From assembly GCF_000384335.2 (NCBI RefSeq), contig NZ_KQ031382.1, positions 1,674,001-1,738,000 on the forward strand: a stretch of DNA of 64,000 bases, given 5' to 3'. The notes beneath the pieces are model-generated. The model worked only from the letters and a program-made list of their open reading frames with translations. It did not search any database and was not told the DNA's origin. Numbering within the stretch: position 1 is the stretch's first letter; the number at the start of each line of letters is the position of its first letter. A program made the translations under genes and the position numbers. Positions 18,661-25,983 of this stretch are shown in pieces. Source of the DNA: Hyphomicrobium sp. 99. Its GTDB lineage: Bacteria; Pseudomonadota; Alphaproteobacteria; Rhizobiales; Hyphomicrobiaceae.

Positions 18661-19908
18661 CTAGGGCTCTGTCTTGACCTTGGCGACCTGATCGGTCAGC
18701 GGCTCGATGCGATAGATCGAGGCTTCGGAGCTGTCCGTCATTAGATAAATGTATCCGTCCGGAGCAACCGCGACATCGCGGATACGCCCGATTTTATGGT
18801 GCAAATAGCGTTCTTCTTTGACGACCTTGCCCGAGTCCATCCGCAGCCTGATCAGACATTCTCCAGCCAGCGTGCCAACCAGAAAGTCTCCGCGCCAGTC
18901 ATCGGGCATGACGTTACCGTAGTAGGAAACGAGACTGGCCGGAGCGACCGATGGAACCCAGACGTATATCGGGTCGACCATGCCAGGAGCGGACGTCAGT
19001 TCCGAGATGACCGAGCCGTCGTAGTTCACGCCATAGGTGACGACCGGCCAGCCGTAGTTGCTGCCGCCGGTGATGAGGTTGAGTTCATCACCACCTTTTG
19101 GACCCTGCTCGATTGACCAGAGTTGTCCGTCTCCGACGTTGCCGATTAGCCCCTGCGGGTTGCGATGTCCGTAGCTATAGATCTCCGGCAGCACGTCGCT
19201 TCGGCCGACGAACGGATTGTCTTCCGGGATCGAGCCGTCGACATTGATGCGGATGATCTTGCCGCCGTCGTCGAGCAGATTTTGAGCGCGTTCTTTTTGG
19301 AAACGATCACCGATCGTCAAATAGAGAGCCTTGTCGGGTCCGAACGCTAAGCGACCGCCGATTTGATCGAGCCCGTTCGCTGCGGGCCGGCTCTCGAAAA
19401 TGACCTGCTTATCGACAAGGTTCATGCCGTCGAGCACGGCGCTGGAAATTCGTATCGTTCCGGCTTCCGGCGTCCCATGCATATAGGAGAGAAACAACCG
19501 GCGATTTTTCGAGAAATCGGGGTCGACGAGAACGTCCAGAAGCCCGGAGTGGCTGCCCGAAAGAACGGTCGGCACGCCGGTGATCGCCAGCGGTAGCAGT
19601 TCATCGCCCTCAATAACGCGAAGGCGTCCGGGACGCTCGGTGACGAGAATCCGGCCATCGGGCAAGAATGCCATGGCCCAGGGGCTTTCGAGCTTGTCGG
19701 CAACTTTTCGCAGCTCAAATGGAAACTCGCCGTCCTCCATCTCGCGAACTTCGACTTGCGGCGGGAGCGAATCGATATGCGTCTCTTCGCTTCCGATTTC
19801 CGCTCGGGCAGGTTCCGGTGCGCCAAGCATGAAAGCCGCAAAGAACGCGCTTGCGAAGCCGGAACGAAGGCCGAGTTGCCGCCCGCTGGCCGATGTTACG
19901 CTATCCAA
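18661..19908 (-). CDS. Periplasmic PQQ-dependent aldose (glucose/sorbosone-type) dehydrogenase
   Basis: 415 residues using a TTG start with GGGGGT upstream; no better in-frame ATG precedes the signal sequence. The N-terminal hydrophobic stretch with APEPARAEIG looks like a signal peptide, cleaved near residue 36. The six-bladed beta-propeller of the GSDH/Yli family begins with LESPWAMAFLPDGRILVTER. Further motifs are SHSGLLDVLVDPDF, FGPDKALYLTIGDRF, GHRNPQGLIG, IEQGPKGGDELNLI and GSNYGWPVVTYG. Such soluble enzymes oxidise aldoses, passing electrons to the respiratory chain through PQQ. No PQQ synthesis genes are in view. It stands alone between the permease and the cyclase. Confidence 0.9.
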   Translation of the reverse strand: MDSVTSASGRQLGLRSGFASAFFAAFMLGAPEPARAEIGSEETHIDSLPPQVEVREMEDGEFPFELRKVADKLESPWAMAFLPDGRILVTERPGRLRVIEGDELLPLAITGVPTVLSGSHSGLLDVLVDPDFSKNRRLFLSYMHGTPEAGTIRISSAVLDGMNLVDKQVIFESRPAANGLDQIGGRLAFGPDKALYLTIGDRFQKERAQNLLDDGGKIIRINVDGSIPEDNPFVGRSDVLPEIYSYGHRNPQGLIGNVGDGQLWSIEQGPKGGDELNLITGGSNYGWPVVTYGVNYDGSVISELTSAPGMVDPIYVWVPSVAPASLVSYYGNVMPDDWRGDFLVGTLAGECLIRLRMDSGKVVKEERYLHHKIGRIRDVAVAPDGYIYLMTDSSEASIYRIEPLTDQVAKVKTEP

Positions 19909-20231
19909 ATTACCCCCATTTCCCTCGTCTTTCTGCGATCTTGAACGATTTGTGATAGATTTAAGACTATGCAGAAAATTGACGCGAGCAAGCTCAAAAA
20001 ATGAATGTGCGGTTCACCTGAAAAGTCTCGTCGGTCCATAAAAATATCGTCCGACGGCCGTGTTCATCGACATCGTCTGACGAGTCGTCAGAGTGCTTCG
20101 ACTTTCAAACGTCCGAGCGGGGGCACTATGCCGCGTAATCTTCAACGTGCGAGAGTGGCGGGCACGCCGACACACCCGACGCAATCTCCACGTTCTGACG
20201 AAGGGCTCCGCCGGCCCATGGATGCTGACCG
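19909..20231. other. Divergent intergenic region upstream of the cyclase
   Basis: About 320 bases between the PQQ dehydrogenase and the cyclase, with no gene that I can support. It must hold both promoters. The only striking element is the 17-base palindrome at 20076-20092. Confidence 0.6.
20076..20092. promoter_or_regulatory. 17-base perfect palindrome, candidate operator
   Basis: TCTGACGA-G-TCGTCAGA has two perfect 8-base arms around one base. It lies about 140 bases before the cyclase ATG and 168 bases from the divergent dehydrogenase start. No regulator in the window is clearly paired with it. Confidence 0.4.
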
Positions 20232-22421
20232 ATGGATTTTGGTTTGAGCCGCTTGCCACTCTCATTTCTCATCTCCGTGGCGTTGCTCGCGGCATGCCTC
20301 GCGCTGCGCATCGCAGATCCCGAACCGGTGGCGCGTCTCCGGCTCTCGGTTTTCGATTCCTACCTCCGAGCATCGCCAAGAGAGGCCAATCCGGCGTTCC
20401 CGGTGCGCATCGTTGCGATCGACGAATCCTCGCTCGCGCGCATCGGCCAATGGCCATGGCCGCGCTCCAAACTCGCGACGCTCGTATCGAAGCTCGTCTC
20501 GGCCGGAGCCGCGTCGATTACATTCGACATGGTTTTCGCCGAGCCGGACCGGCTCTCTCCAGAAGAGCTTCTCCGTTCCTTGATGGATGACGCGGGGCAG
20601 GCGACTGCCGTTGCCGAGTTGGGACGGCTTTCCTCCAACGACGCAAGGTTGGCGGCCGCGATCGAGAACGCACCGGTCATTCTCGGCGTTGCGGGAAACG
20701 CCAGCGCATCCAATAAGATTGAGCCGTACCCCGGAGCTGTTTCCTACGCGGGCGATGATCCTTTGCTCTTCGTCCACGCCTTCGCCGGCGGAGTGGAAAA
20801 TCTGCCGAGCCTCACGAAGGCCGCCCGCGGGATCGGAGCGGTCAATTGGTTGCCGTCGAGCGATCAGGTCGTGCGCCGGATACCGCTTCTCGTTTCGATT
20901 GGCGGCTCGCTTTATCCCTCTCTTGCGCTCGAAGCATTTCGGGTCGGCACGAAACAATCGACCATTTTCATCAAGTCGTCGGGTGGAAGTGGCGTCGACG
21001 CTCTTGGACAAAAGACGGGGATAGAAAGCGTCCGCGTCGGCGACACGGTTCTTCCTTCCGACGGACGCGGCGAGCTGTGGCTGAAGTTCGCGCCCAGTGA
21101 TCCGAAGCGCACGATATCGGCGTTGAGCATTATCGACGGAACGGTGAACGCGGACGACATAAAATCCCGGCACATCATTATCGGCGCGACCGCAACCGGC
21201 CTGCTCGACCTCAGGGCAACGCCACTTGAACCTGCTGTTCCGGGTGTCGAAATCCATGCTCAAGCTTTAGAGCAGATGCTCTCCGGTCAGCACCTCGTTC
21301 GCCCGGCCTATGCTACAGGCGCCGAGATCGCATTCCTTTTGGTCATCGGCGTGCTGGTCGCTTGGCTGATAGAACGATCAGGCGCTCTGCGTGCTGCAAT
21401 TGCCGGACTGACATCGATCGCCTTCATTATCGCGCTATCGTGGTTTGCCTATTCCAACGGCGGACTGCTGTTCGATCCCGTTTATCCATCGCTCTCCGTA
21501 GCGCTGCTTTATTTCGGCGTATCGCTGACGAGCTACGTGAAATCCGAAATTGCACGCAGCGAAATCCGCTCGGCTTTCAGCCATTACGTGGCGGCGCCGT
21601 TGATCGAGGAACTCGCCAAAAATCGCGACAAGCTGAAGCTTGGCGGCGAGACGCGCGAGGTAACGCTTCTCTTTGCCGACGTTCGCGGCTTTTCGAAAAT
21701 ATCGGAAGGGATGCGCGCGGAAGAATTGATCCGTTTCGTCAATCGCCTCTTCACGCCCTTGACGGATGTCATCCTCGCTAATCGCGGCACCATCGATAAG
21801 TTCATGGGCGACGCGGTGATGGCATTTTGGAATGCGCCGCTGCTCGACTCCGAGCACTCAGCCAACGCCTGCCGCACGGCGCTGGCCATGCTTGATGCCC
21901 TTGTCAGTCTGAACGCCAGCTTGAAAGCCGAATCCGAAGCGGCGGGCTTGCCGTTTTCGCCCGTGCGAATGGGCATCGGCTTGAACACGGGAGAATGCGT
22001 CGTCGGCAACGTCGGCTCGCCACAGCGCTTCGACTACTCCGTTCTCGGCGACGTCGTGAATGTTGCAGCCCGCTTCGAGGAGGCGACGAAAACATTCGGA
22101 GCCCGCATCGTCGCCGGTGAACGAACGGCAGCTGAGGCCAGCCAATTCGCGTTTTTGGAGCTTGGCTCCGTTACGCCGCGCGGCAAAGGTCGGGCCGAAA
22201 ATGTCTTCGCGTTGGTGGGCGACGAGACGTACGCGGCTTCCGATGATTTTCTAAATGTTCGCCGCGCGCATGTCGCGTTTCTAGCCGCTCGTCAGTCGGG
22301 CGATGCTGTCCGGACGGAGGAAGCTCTCGCAGCCTGCATGCGCATCGCGCCTGAAGATATGCTGACGTTCTATCGCACCATCGCGACCGAGAAAGTTCGA
22401 CCTGAAGCGTTGAACGGATAG
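20232..22421 (+). CDS. CHASE2-domain adenylate/guanylate cyclase (class III)
   Basis: 729 residues. A membrane segment at about 10-28 precedes an extracytoplasmic CHASE2 sensor domain (about 35-350, with VFDSYLRASPRE and VRIVAIDESSLARIGQWPWPR). Three closely spaced membrane segments follow, between about 355 and 435. The cytoplasmic class III cyclase domain starts near 475 with EVTLLFADVRGFSKISEGM (metal-binding Asp). It continues through GTIDKFMGDAVMAFWNAP (second Asp), MGIGLNTGECVVGNVGSPQR and DYSVLGDVVNVAARFE. It makes cAMP or cGMP in response to a periplasmic signal. The next gene, a FecR protein, converges with only 19 bases between stops. Confidence 0.93.
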   Translation: MDFGLSRLPLSFLISVALLAACLALRIADPEPVARLRLSVFDSYLRASPREANPAFPVRIVAIDESSLARIGQWPWPRSKLATLVSKLVSAGAASITFDMVFAEPDRLSPEELLRSLMDDAGQATAVAELGRLSSNDARLAAAIENAPVILGVAGNASASNKIEPYPGAVSYAGDDPLLFVHAFAGGVENLPSLTKAARGIGAVNWLPSSDQVVRRIPLLVSIGGSLYPSLALEAFRVGTKQSTIFIKSSGGSGVDALGQKTGIESVRVGDTVLPSDGRGELWLKFAPSDPKRTISALSIIDGTVNADDIKSRHIIIGATATGLLDLRATPLEPAVPGVEIHAQALEQMLSGQHLVRPAYATGAEIAFLLVIGVLVAWLIERSGALRAAIAGLTSIAFIIALSWFAYSNGGLLFDPVYPSLSVALLYFGVSLTSYVKSEIARSEIRSAFSHYVAAPLIEELAKNRDKLKLGGETREVTLLFADVRGFSKISEGMRAEELIRFVNRLFTPLTDVILANRGTIDKFMGDAVMAFWNAPLLDSEHSANACRTALAMLDALVSLNASLKAESEAAGLPFSPVRMGIGLNTGECVVGNVGSPQRFDYSVLGDVVNVAARFEEATKTFGARIVAGERTAAEASQFAFLELGSVTPRGKGRAENVFALVGDETYAASDDFLNVRRAHVAFLAARQSGDAVRTEEALAACMRIAPEDMLTFYRTIATEKVRPEALNG

Positions 22422-22440
22422 AGGGCGCGGAGCTTTCAAA

Positions 22441-23445
22441 TCAGCGCCCGCGGCCACCGTAATTTCCGCCGTCTCCGCCGCCGCCACCGCGATGGCCGCC
22501 GAACCCGCCCATCCCGCCGCCGAGCACGATTCCCATGCCGGTCATGCAGCCTGGGCAATCGTCACCGTAGCCACCATCCCGCTTCGGCTTCCGCGTAGTG
22601 GCAACTTTTTGCTTCTTCTTTGGCTCGGCCTTGCGCGGCGTTTCAGCTTTCCGCGTTTTGACCGGCGGATTGATCTGGATCGGCGAATGGGGATTTATGC
22701 ATTCTTTTGCCGGCACGTCAGGAAAAGAAGCCTCGATGATTTGCGCGCGCGTCAAAAGCGGATTGGGATCGATCGACGGCGTATTGATCACGAACGGAAA
22801 CGCCGTATCGAACGCTACTGTATTGCCGTCAGGCAGCTTCGACCAATTGTAAGGGCCTGCGACCCTGCCGTCGCTCCCAATGTGCATCATCTGTCCCGGC
22901 TGATCGAGAACACGGCAGACACTCTTTTTGCCTGTCGCCTCGAGCGCGCCTTCGTGAAGCAGCACCCACACGGATTTGTCCGGCAGAATGTAAGTATCGA
23001 AAATCGTGCCGCGCACCGTTATCGACGCGTTCGGCGTATTGATGACGTATGTTGGCTTCGCGGCGACGCCGGTGATGAAGCGAAACGCGCCCTTCGCCAT
23101 GTTGAGAATGATCGAGCCCGTCTTCTTATCGCTGTCGTAGACGAATTTATCGAGTACGAGCCGCGAACCCGGACCAAGCGCAAGCCTCGTGTCGTCGTCG
23201 AGTTTGAACTCGCCCTGCGCATCCGTGTTGACCTCGATGATCTCGTCCTGGCGAACGTCATCGCCACGCGCGAGTTTGCGCTGCTTCTCGGCGAAATCTG
23301 CCATGACGATATTGGTGATCGCGACGGCATCGCCGATGCGCTCACCCGATGCTGCGTGCGCTGACTCACGATGCGAGGAGACGAGACTGCCTGCTGCAGC
23401 GATCAGGGCGATGATCGCAAACTTCTTGCCTGAAGATCTCGACAT
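22441..23445 (-). CDS. Secreted FecR-domain protein with Gly/His-rich tail
   Basis: 334 residues from MSRSSGKKFAIIALIAAAGS, which is a signal peptide with cleavage probably after AHA near residue 32; GAGGACC precedes the ATG. The FecR fold (about 55-180) shows DEIIEVNTDAQGEFKLDDDT, LGPGSRLVLDKFVY, MAKGAFRFITG, YVINTPNASITVRGTIFD and VWVLLHEGALEA. A linker with basic KKKQKVATTRKPKR leads to a C-terminal glycine-rich tail (MGIVLGGGMGGFGG and GGGGGDGG) containing a CPGC pair. FecR-like periplasmic proteins sense or scaffold signals. This one lacks the N-terminal cytoplasmic anti-sigma part and no ECF sigma factor is nearby, so it may partner with the CHASE2 sensor. Confidence 0.85.
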   Translation of the reverse strand: MSRSSGKKFAIIALIAAAGSLVSSHRESAHAASGERIGDAVAITNIVMADFAEKQRKLARGDDVRQDEIIEVNTDAQGEFKLDDDTRLALGPGSRLVLDKFVYDSDKKTGSIILNMAKGAFRFITGVAAKPTYVINTPNASITVRGTIFDTYILPDKSVWVLLHEGALEATGKKSVCRVLDQPGQMMHIGSDGRVAGPYNWSKLPDGNTVAFDTAFPFVINTPSIDPNPLLTRAQIIEASFPDVPAKECINPHSPIQINPPVKTRKAETPRKAEPKKKQKVATTRKPKRDGGYGDDCPGCMTGMGIVLGGGMGGFGGHRGGGGGDGGNYGGRGR

Positions 23446-23761
23446 GGATGGTCCTCGGATACGACGCATCGAGCGCTATGCACCTTATGAATACCACAGT
23501 TGCGCTTTGTGGAATTGTTTACGTGCTTTCGACGCTAAGTCGATGTTCCCGCCGTGACATGCATTGATGCAATGCGGGGAATTTTCCCGATGGATTCAAA
23601 ATAGCTGAATATAACGCATAAAGTTGAGCCTTCCGTATGTCGCGAAGGCAACTAAGCGACGATGATCGCCGCTTGAATCTGATCGATGTTCACGGACCGT
23701 TTAAACCAATTACGCTTTGAGCAGTTGTGGCATTGCGAAACGATGACCACGATCGCTTGTC
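23446..23761. other. Intergenic region without a recognised gene
   Basis: About 315 bases upstream of fecR, likely holding its promoter. It is more A/T-rich than its surroundings, and the right end runs into the cytochrome relic. I see no further feature. Confidence 0.5.
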
Positions 23762-24027
23762 ATGAACGCCCCACTCGACGGCGCGACATGCGCCGGGTGT
23801 CATGGAGCGGGCGTGGGGGCCGCCCGGTCGGTGCCGACTTCACATCAGGAAAGTGGCTCTGGAGCGACGGCAGCGTCGACGGCATCACCAAGACGATTTT
23901 GGCAGGCGTGCCCGAACCGAAAGAGCATTCGGGCGCAATGCCGTCGAAGGGTGGCGTCGAGATGTCTGATGATCACGCGAGGGCCGTCGCCGCCTACGTC
24001 GGGGCGCTCGGCCATCAGAAGAAGTAG
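23762..24027 (+). pseudogene. Frameshifted, N-terminally truncated cytochrome c relic
   Basis: Two overlapping frames together give one c-type cytochrome domain. The first frame has the heme-binding CAGCH in DGATCAGCHGAGVG (from 23762). One base is missing within or near the G5/C-rich run at about 23815-23825. The homology then continues in the other frame with GADFTSGKWLWSDGSVDGI, GVPEPKEHSGAMP (axial Met region) and DDHARAVAAYVGALGHQKK to the stop at 24027. An in-frame stop at 23744-23746 and the lack of any signal peptide show that the N-terminus is gone. It is probably non-functional; a sequencing error could explain the frameshift but not the missing N-terminus. Confidence 0.75.
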
Positions 24028-24070
24028 AAACCATGAGCGCGCTGCCTCCGAGGTGGCGCGCTCATCTCAT

Positions 24071-24442
24071 TCAGAACAGGCGCGCGCCGTTCGGAACCTT
24101 GATGTCGGGTTTAAACATCACGACCTCTCCGTTCTCATCCGGAAAGCCGAGCGTCAACACTTCCGACATGAACTTGCCGATCTGGCGCGGCGGAAAATTT
24201 ACGACCGCCGCCACCTGACGTCCGACGAGCGTCGCGCAATCATAATGGCGCGTAATCTGCGCGCTCGATTGCTTCACGCCGATACCGCTGCCGAAATCGA
24301 TTTTGAGTTTCAACGCCGGCTTCTTCGCTTCCGGATAGGGTTCAGCGGCAATGATGGTGCCGACGCGAATATCGACCGCAAGAAACTGATCGAACGTGAT
24401 CGTCGCCGCGGCAGGCGCATTGGAATCGTGAAGGAGATGCAT
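24071..24442 (-). CDS. csaA: CsaA-like tRNA-binding domain protein
   Basis: 123 residues, all of it an EMAP-II/Trbp-type OB fold. Typical segments are ITFDQFLAVDIRVGTIIAAE, KKPALKLKIDFG, IGVKQSSAQIT, VGRQVAAVVNFPPRQIG, SEVLTLGF and the C-terminal GEVVMFKPD. CsaA proteins bind tRNA and have been given a chaperone or export-related role in Bacillus. It lies nine bases from the tautomerase gene on the same strand, in a small group with acuI. No functional link to amine metabolism is evident. Confidence 0.9.
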   Translation of the reverse strand: MHLLHDSNAPAAATITFDQFLAVDIRVGTIIAAEPYPEAKKPALKLKIDFGSGIGVKQSSAQITRHYDCATLVGRQVAAVVNFPPRQIGKFMSEVLTLGFPDENGEVVMFKPDIKVPNGARLF

Positions 24443-24451
24443 CGTTCTATC

Positions 24452-24844
24452 TTACCCGAGCTTACCTGTTAGAAATTGCGCTTCGCCGTTTCCAAACGAC
24501 CAGTCGGCATCCGTGTTGGTGACGAAGTTCACCATCACATCGCTCGGCGCGATGCCGCAACGTTTGGAAAGCGCCTCCGTCAGAAGGCGATAGAAGGCTT
24601 GCTTCTCTTCGGTAGAGCGCGGCCTCGTCGTCACTTGGACCAGAACGACTTTCTCAGTGCGCTCGATGCCAAGGCCAGTATCTTCGATCCGCACGCGGCT
24701 CGGCTCGTGCTCATGCACGATCTGATAACGGTCGCGGACGGGCACCTTGAACGCCGCGAGCATAGCCTCGTGCGCCGCATCGAGCAGCGTCGCAATCTCG
24801 TCGTCGGTGCGTCCCTTGATGAGATCGAATCTGAGAAATGGCAT
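24452..24844 (-). CDS. Tautomerase-superfamily protein (4-oxalocrotonate tautomerase fold)
   Basis: 130 residues. The mature N-terminus would begin with Pro after Met removal (M-PFLRFDLIKGR), the catalytic proline of this superfamily. The length and the sequence KVPVRDRYQIVHEHEP fit the longer Tautomerase_2-type members with two beta-alpha-beta units. VVLVQVTTRPRSTEEKQAFY and the AGC-like CGIAPSDVMVNFV segment form the second unit. Substrate unknown. It sits between csaA and acuI (36 bases from acuI), so the three may be co-transcribed. Confidence 0.83.
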   Translation of the reverse strand: MPFLRFDLIKGRTDDEIATLLDAAHEAMLAAFKVPVRDRYQIVHEHEPSRVRIEDTGLGIERTEKVVLVQVTTRPRSTEEKQAFYRLLTEALSKRCGIAPSDVMVNFVTNTDADWSFGNGEAQFLTGKLG

Positions 24845-24880
24845 CGATTATTTCCTTGAGATTGAAATTTCTATGAGACG

Positions 24881-25870
24881 TTAGGATTGATTGCCGATCT
24901 CGACAACGAGACGGCCGCGCACTTTCCCGGCGAGAAGATCGCCCGCGGCGTCGATCGCCTGATCCAACGGAATGATCCGCGTCATGCCGTCGAGCTTTTC
25001 GAAATCGATCTCGTGGGCGAGGCGTTCCCAAGCCGTCACGCGATCGGCAAGCGAGCGGTAGACCGAGTTGATGCCGACGAGCGTAACGCCACGCAGAATG
25101 AAGGGCGCGACCGTCGTCCGGAAGTCCAAGCCCTGTGCCAAGCCGCACGCGGTGACGACGCCATCGTCCTTCATGCTGGCGCAAACATTCGCAAGCGTAT
25201 GGCTGCCCACGCTATCGACGGCGCCCGCCCAGCGAGCCGTTTGAAGAGGTCTGCCGGGCTCTGACAGCGCTTTACGATCGATGATCGTCTTCGCGCCGAG
25301 GCCCTTGAGGTAGTCGGCTTCCTCGACGCGGCCCGTCGATGCGGCGACGTCGAAACCGAGACGCGAAAGAAGAAGAACCGCAACGCCGCCAACGCCGCCG
25401 CCCGCACCCGTCACGATGATCTCACCCTTGTCCGGCGTGACGCCTAGCCGTTCGAGCGCCATGACACAAAGCATCGCCGTATAGCCCGCCGTGCCGAGCG
25501 CCATCGCGCGGCGCGCACTCAAGCCTGCGGGAAGCGGCATAAGCCAGTCGCCCCTGACGCGCGCATATTCCGAAAGGCCGCCCCAGTGATTTTCACCGAC
25601 GCCAAATCCGTTGAGCAGAACGGCATCGCCCGGTTTGAAACGAGCATTGCTGCTCTCTTCGACGACGCCTGCGAAGTCGACGCCCGGCACCATGGGAAAC
25701 GAACGGATGATCGGCCCCTTGCCCGTAATCGCAAGACCGTCTTTGTAGTTGAGTGTCGAATGACTGACGCGGACCGTAACGTCGCCGTCGGGGAGTGCCG
25801 ACTTGTCGAGTTCAGCAAGACGAGGCGTTGCACGCTCGCCGTCTTTTTCAATCAGGATCGCCTGAAACAT
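24881..25870 (-). CDS. acuI: AcuI-like acryloyl-CoA reductase / quinone oxidoreductase (MDR family)
   Basis: 329 residues from MFQAILIEKDGE; a 24-codon in-frame extension upstream is not family-like. This is a zinc-independent medium-chain reductase of the YhdH/AcuI group. It shows LNYKDGLAITGKGP, MVPGVDFAGVVEES, GEIIVTGAGGGVGGVAVLLL (NADPH Rossmann motif), YLKGLGAKTIIDR and GRLVVEIGNQS. AcuI reduces toxic acryloyl-CoA to propionyl-CoA with NADPH. Here it follows tdm by 113 bases on the same strand. No DMSP lyase is present, so the source of any acryloyl-CoA is unclear; beta-alanine metabolism is one possibility. Confidence 0.85.
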   Translation of the reverse strand: MFQAILIEKDGERATPRLAELDKSALPDGDVTVRVSHSTLNYKDGLAITGKGPIIRSFPMVPGVDFAGVVEESSNARFKPGDAVLLNGFGVGENHWGGLSEYARVRGDWLMPLPAGLSARRAMALGTAGYTAMLCVMALERLGVTPDKGEIIVTGAGGGVGGVAVLLLSRLGFDVAASTGRVEEADYLKGLGAKTIIDRKALSEPGRPLQTARWAGAVDSVGSHTLANVCASMKDDGVVTACGLAQGLDFRTTVAPFILRGVTLVGINSVYRSLADRVTAWERLAHEIDFEKLDGMTRIIPLDQAIDAAGDLLAGKVRGRLVVEIGNQS

Positions 25871-25983
25871 ATCGCGCCTCCGTGGGATTTGGCGCGTGTA
25901 CCCTTCGCAGGCATAGGAGGCAAGATGCGAAACGGCCGCCATCGCTGGCGGCCATCACTTTCGCATGGGAGATATGCGGCGCT

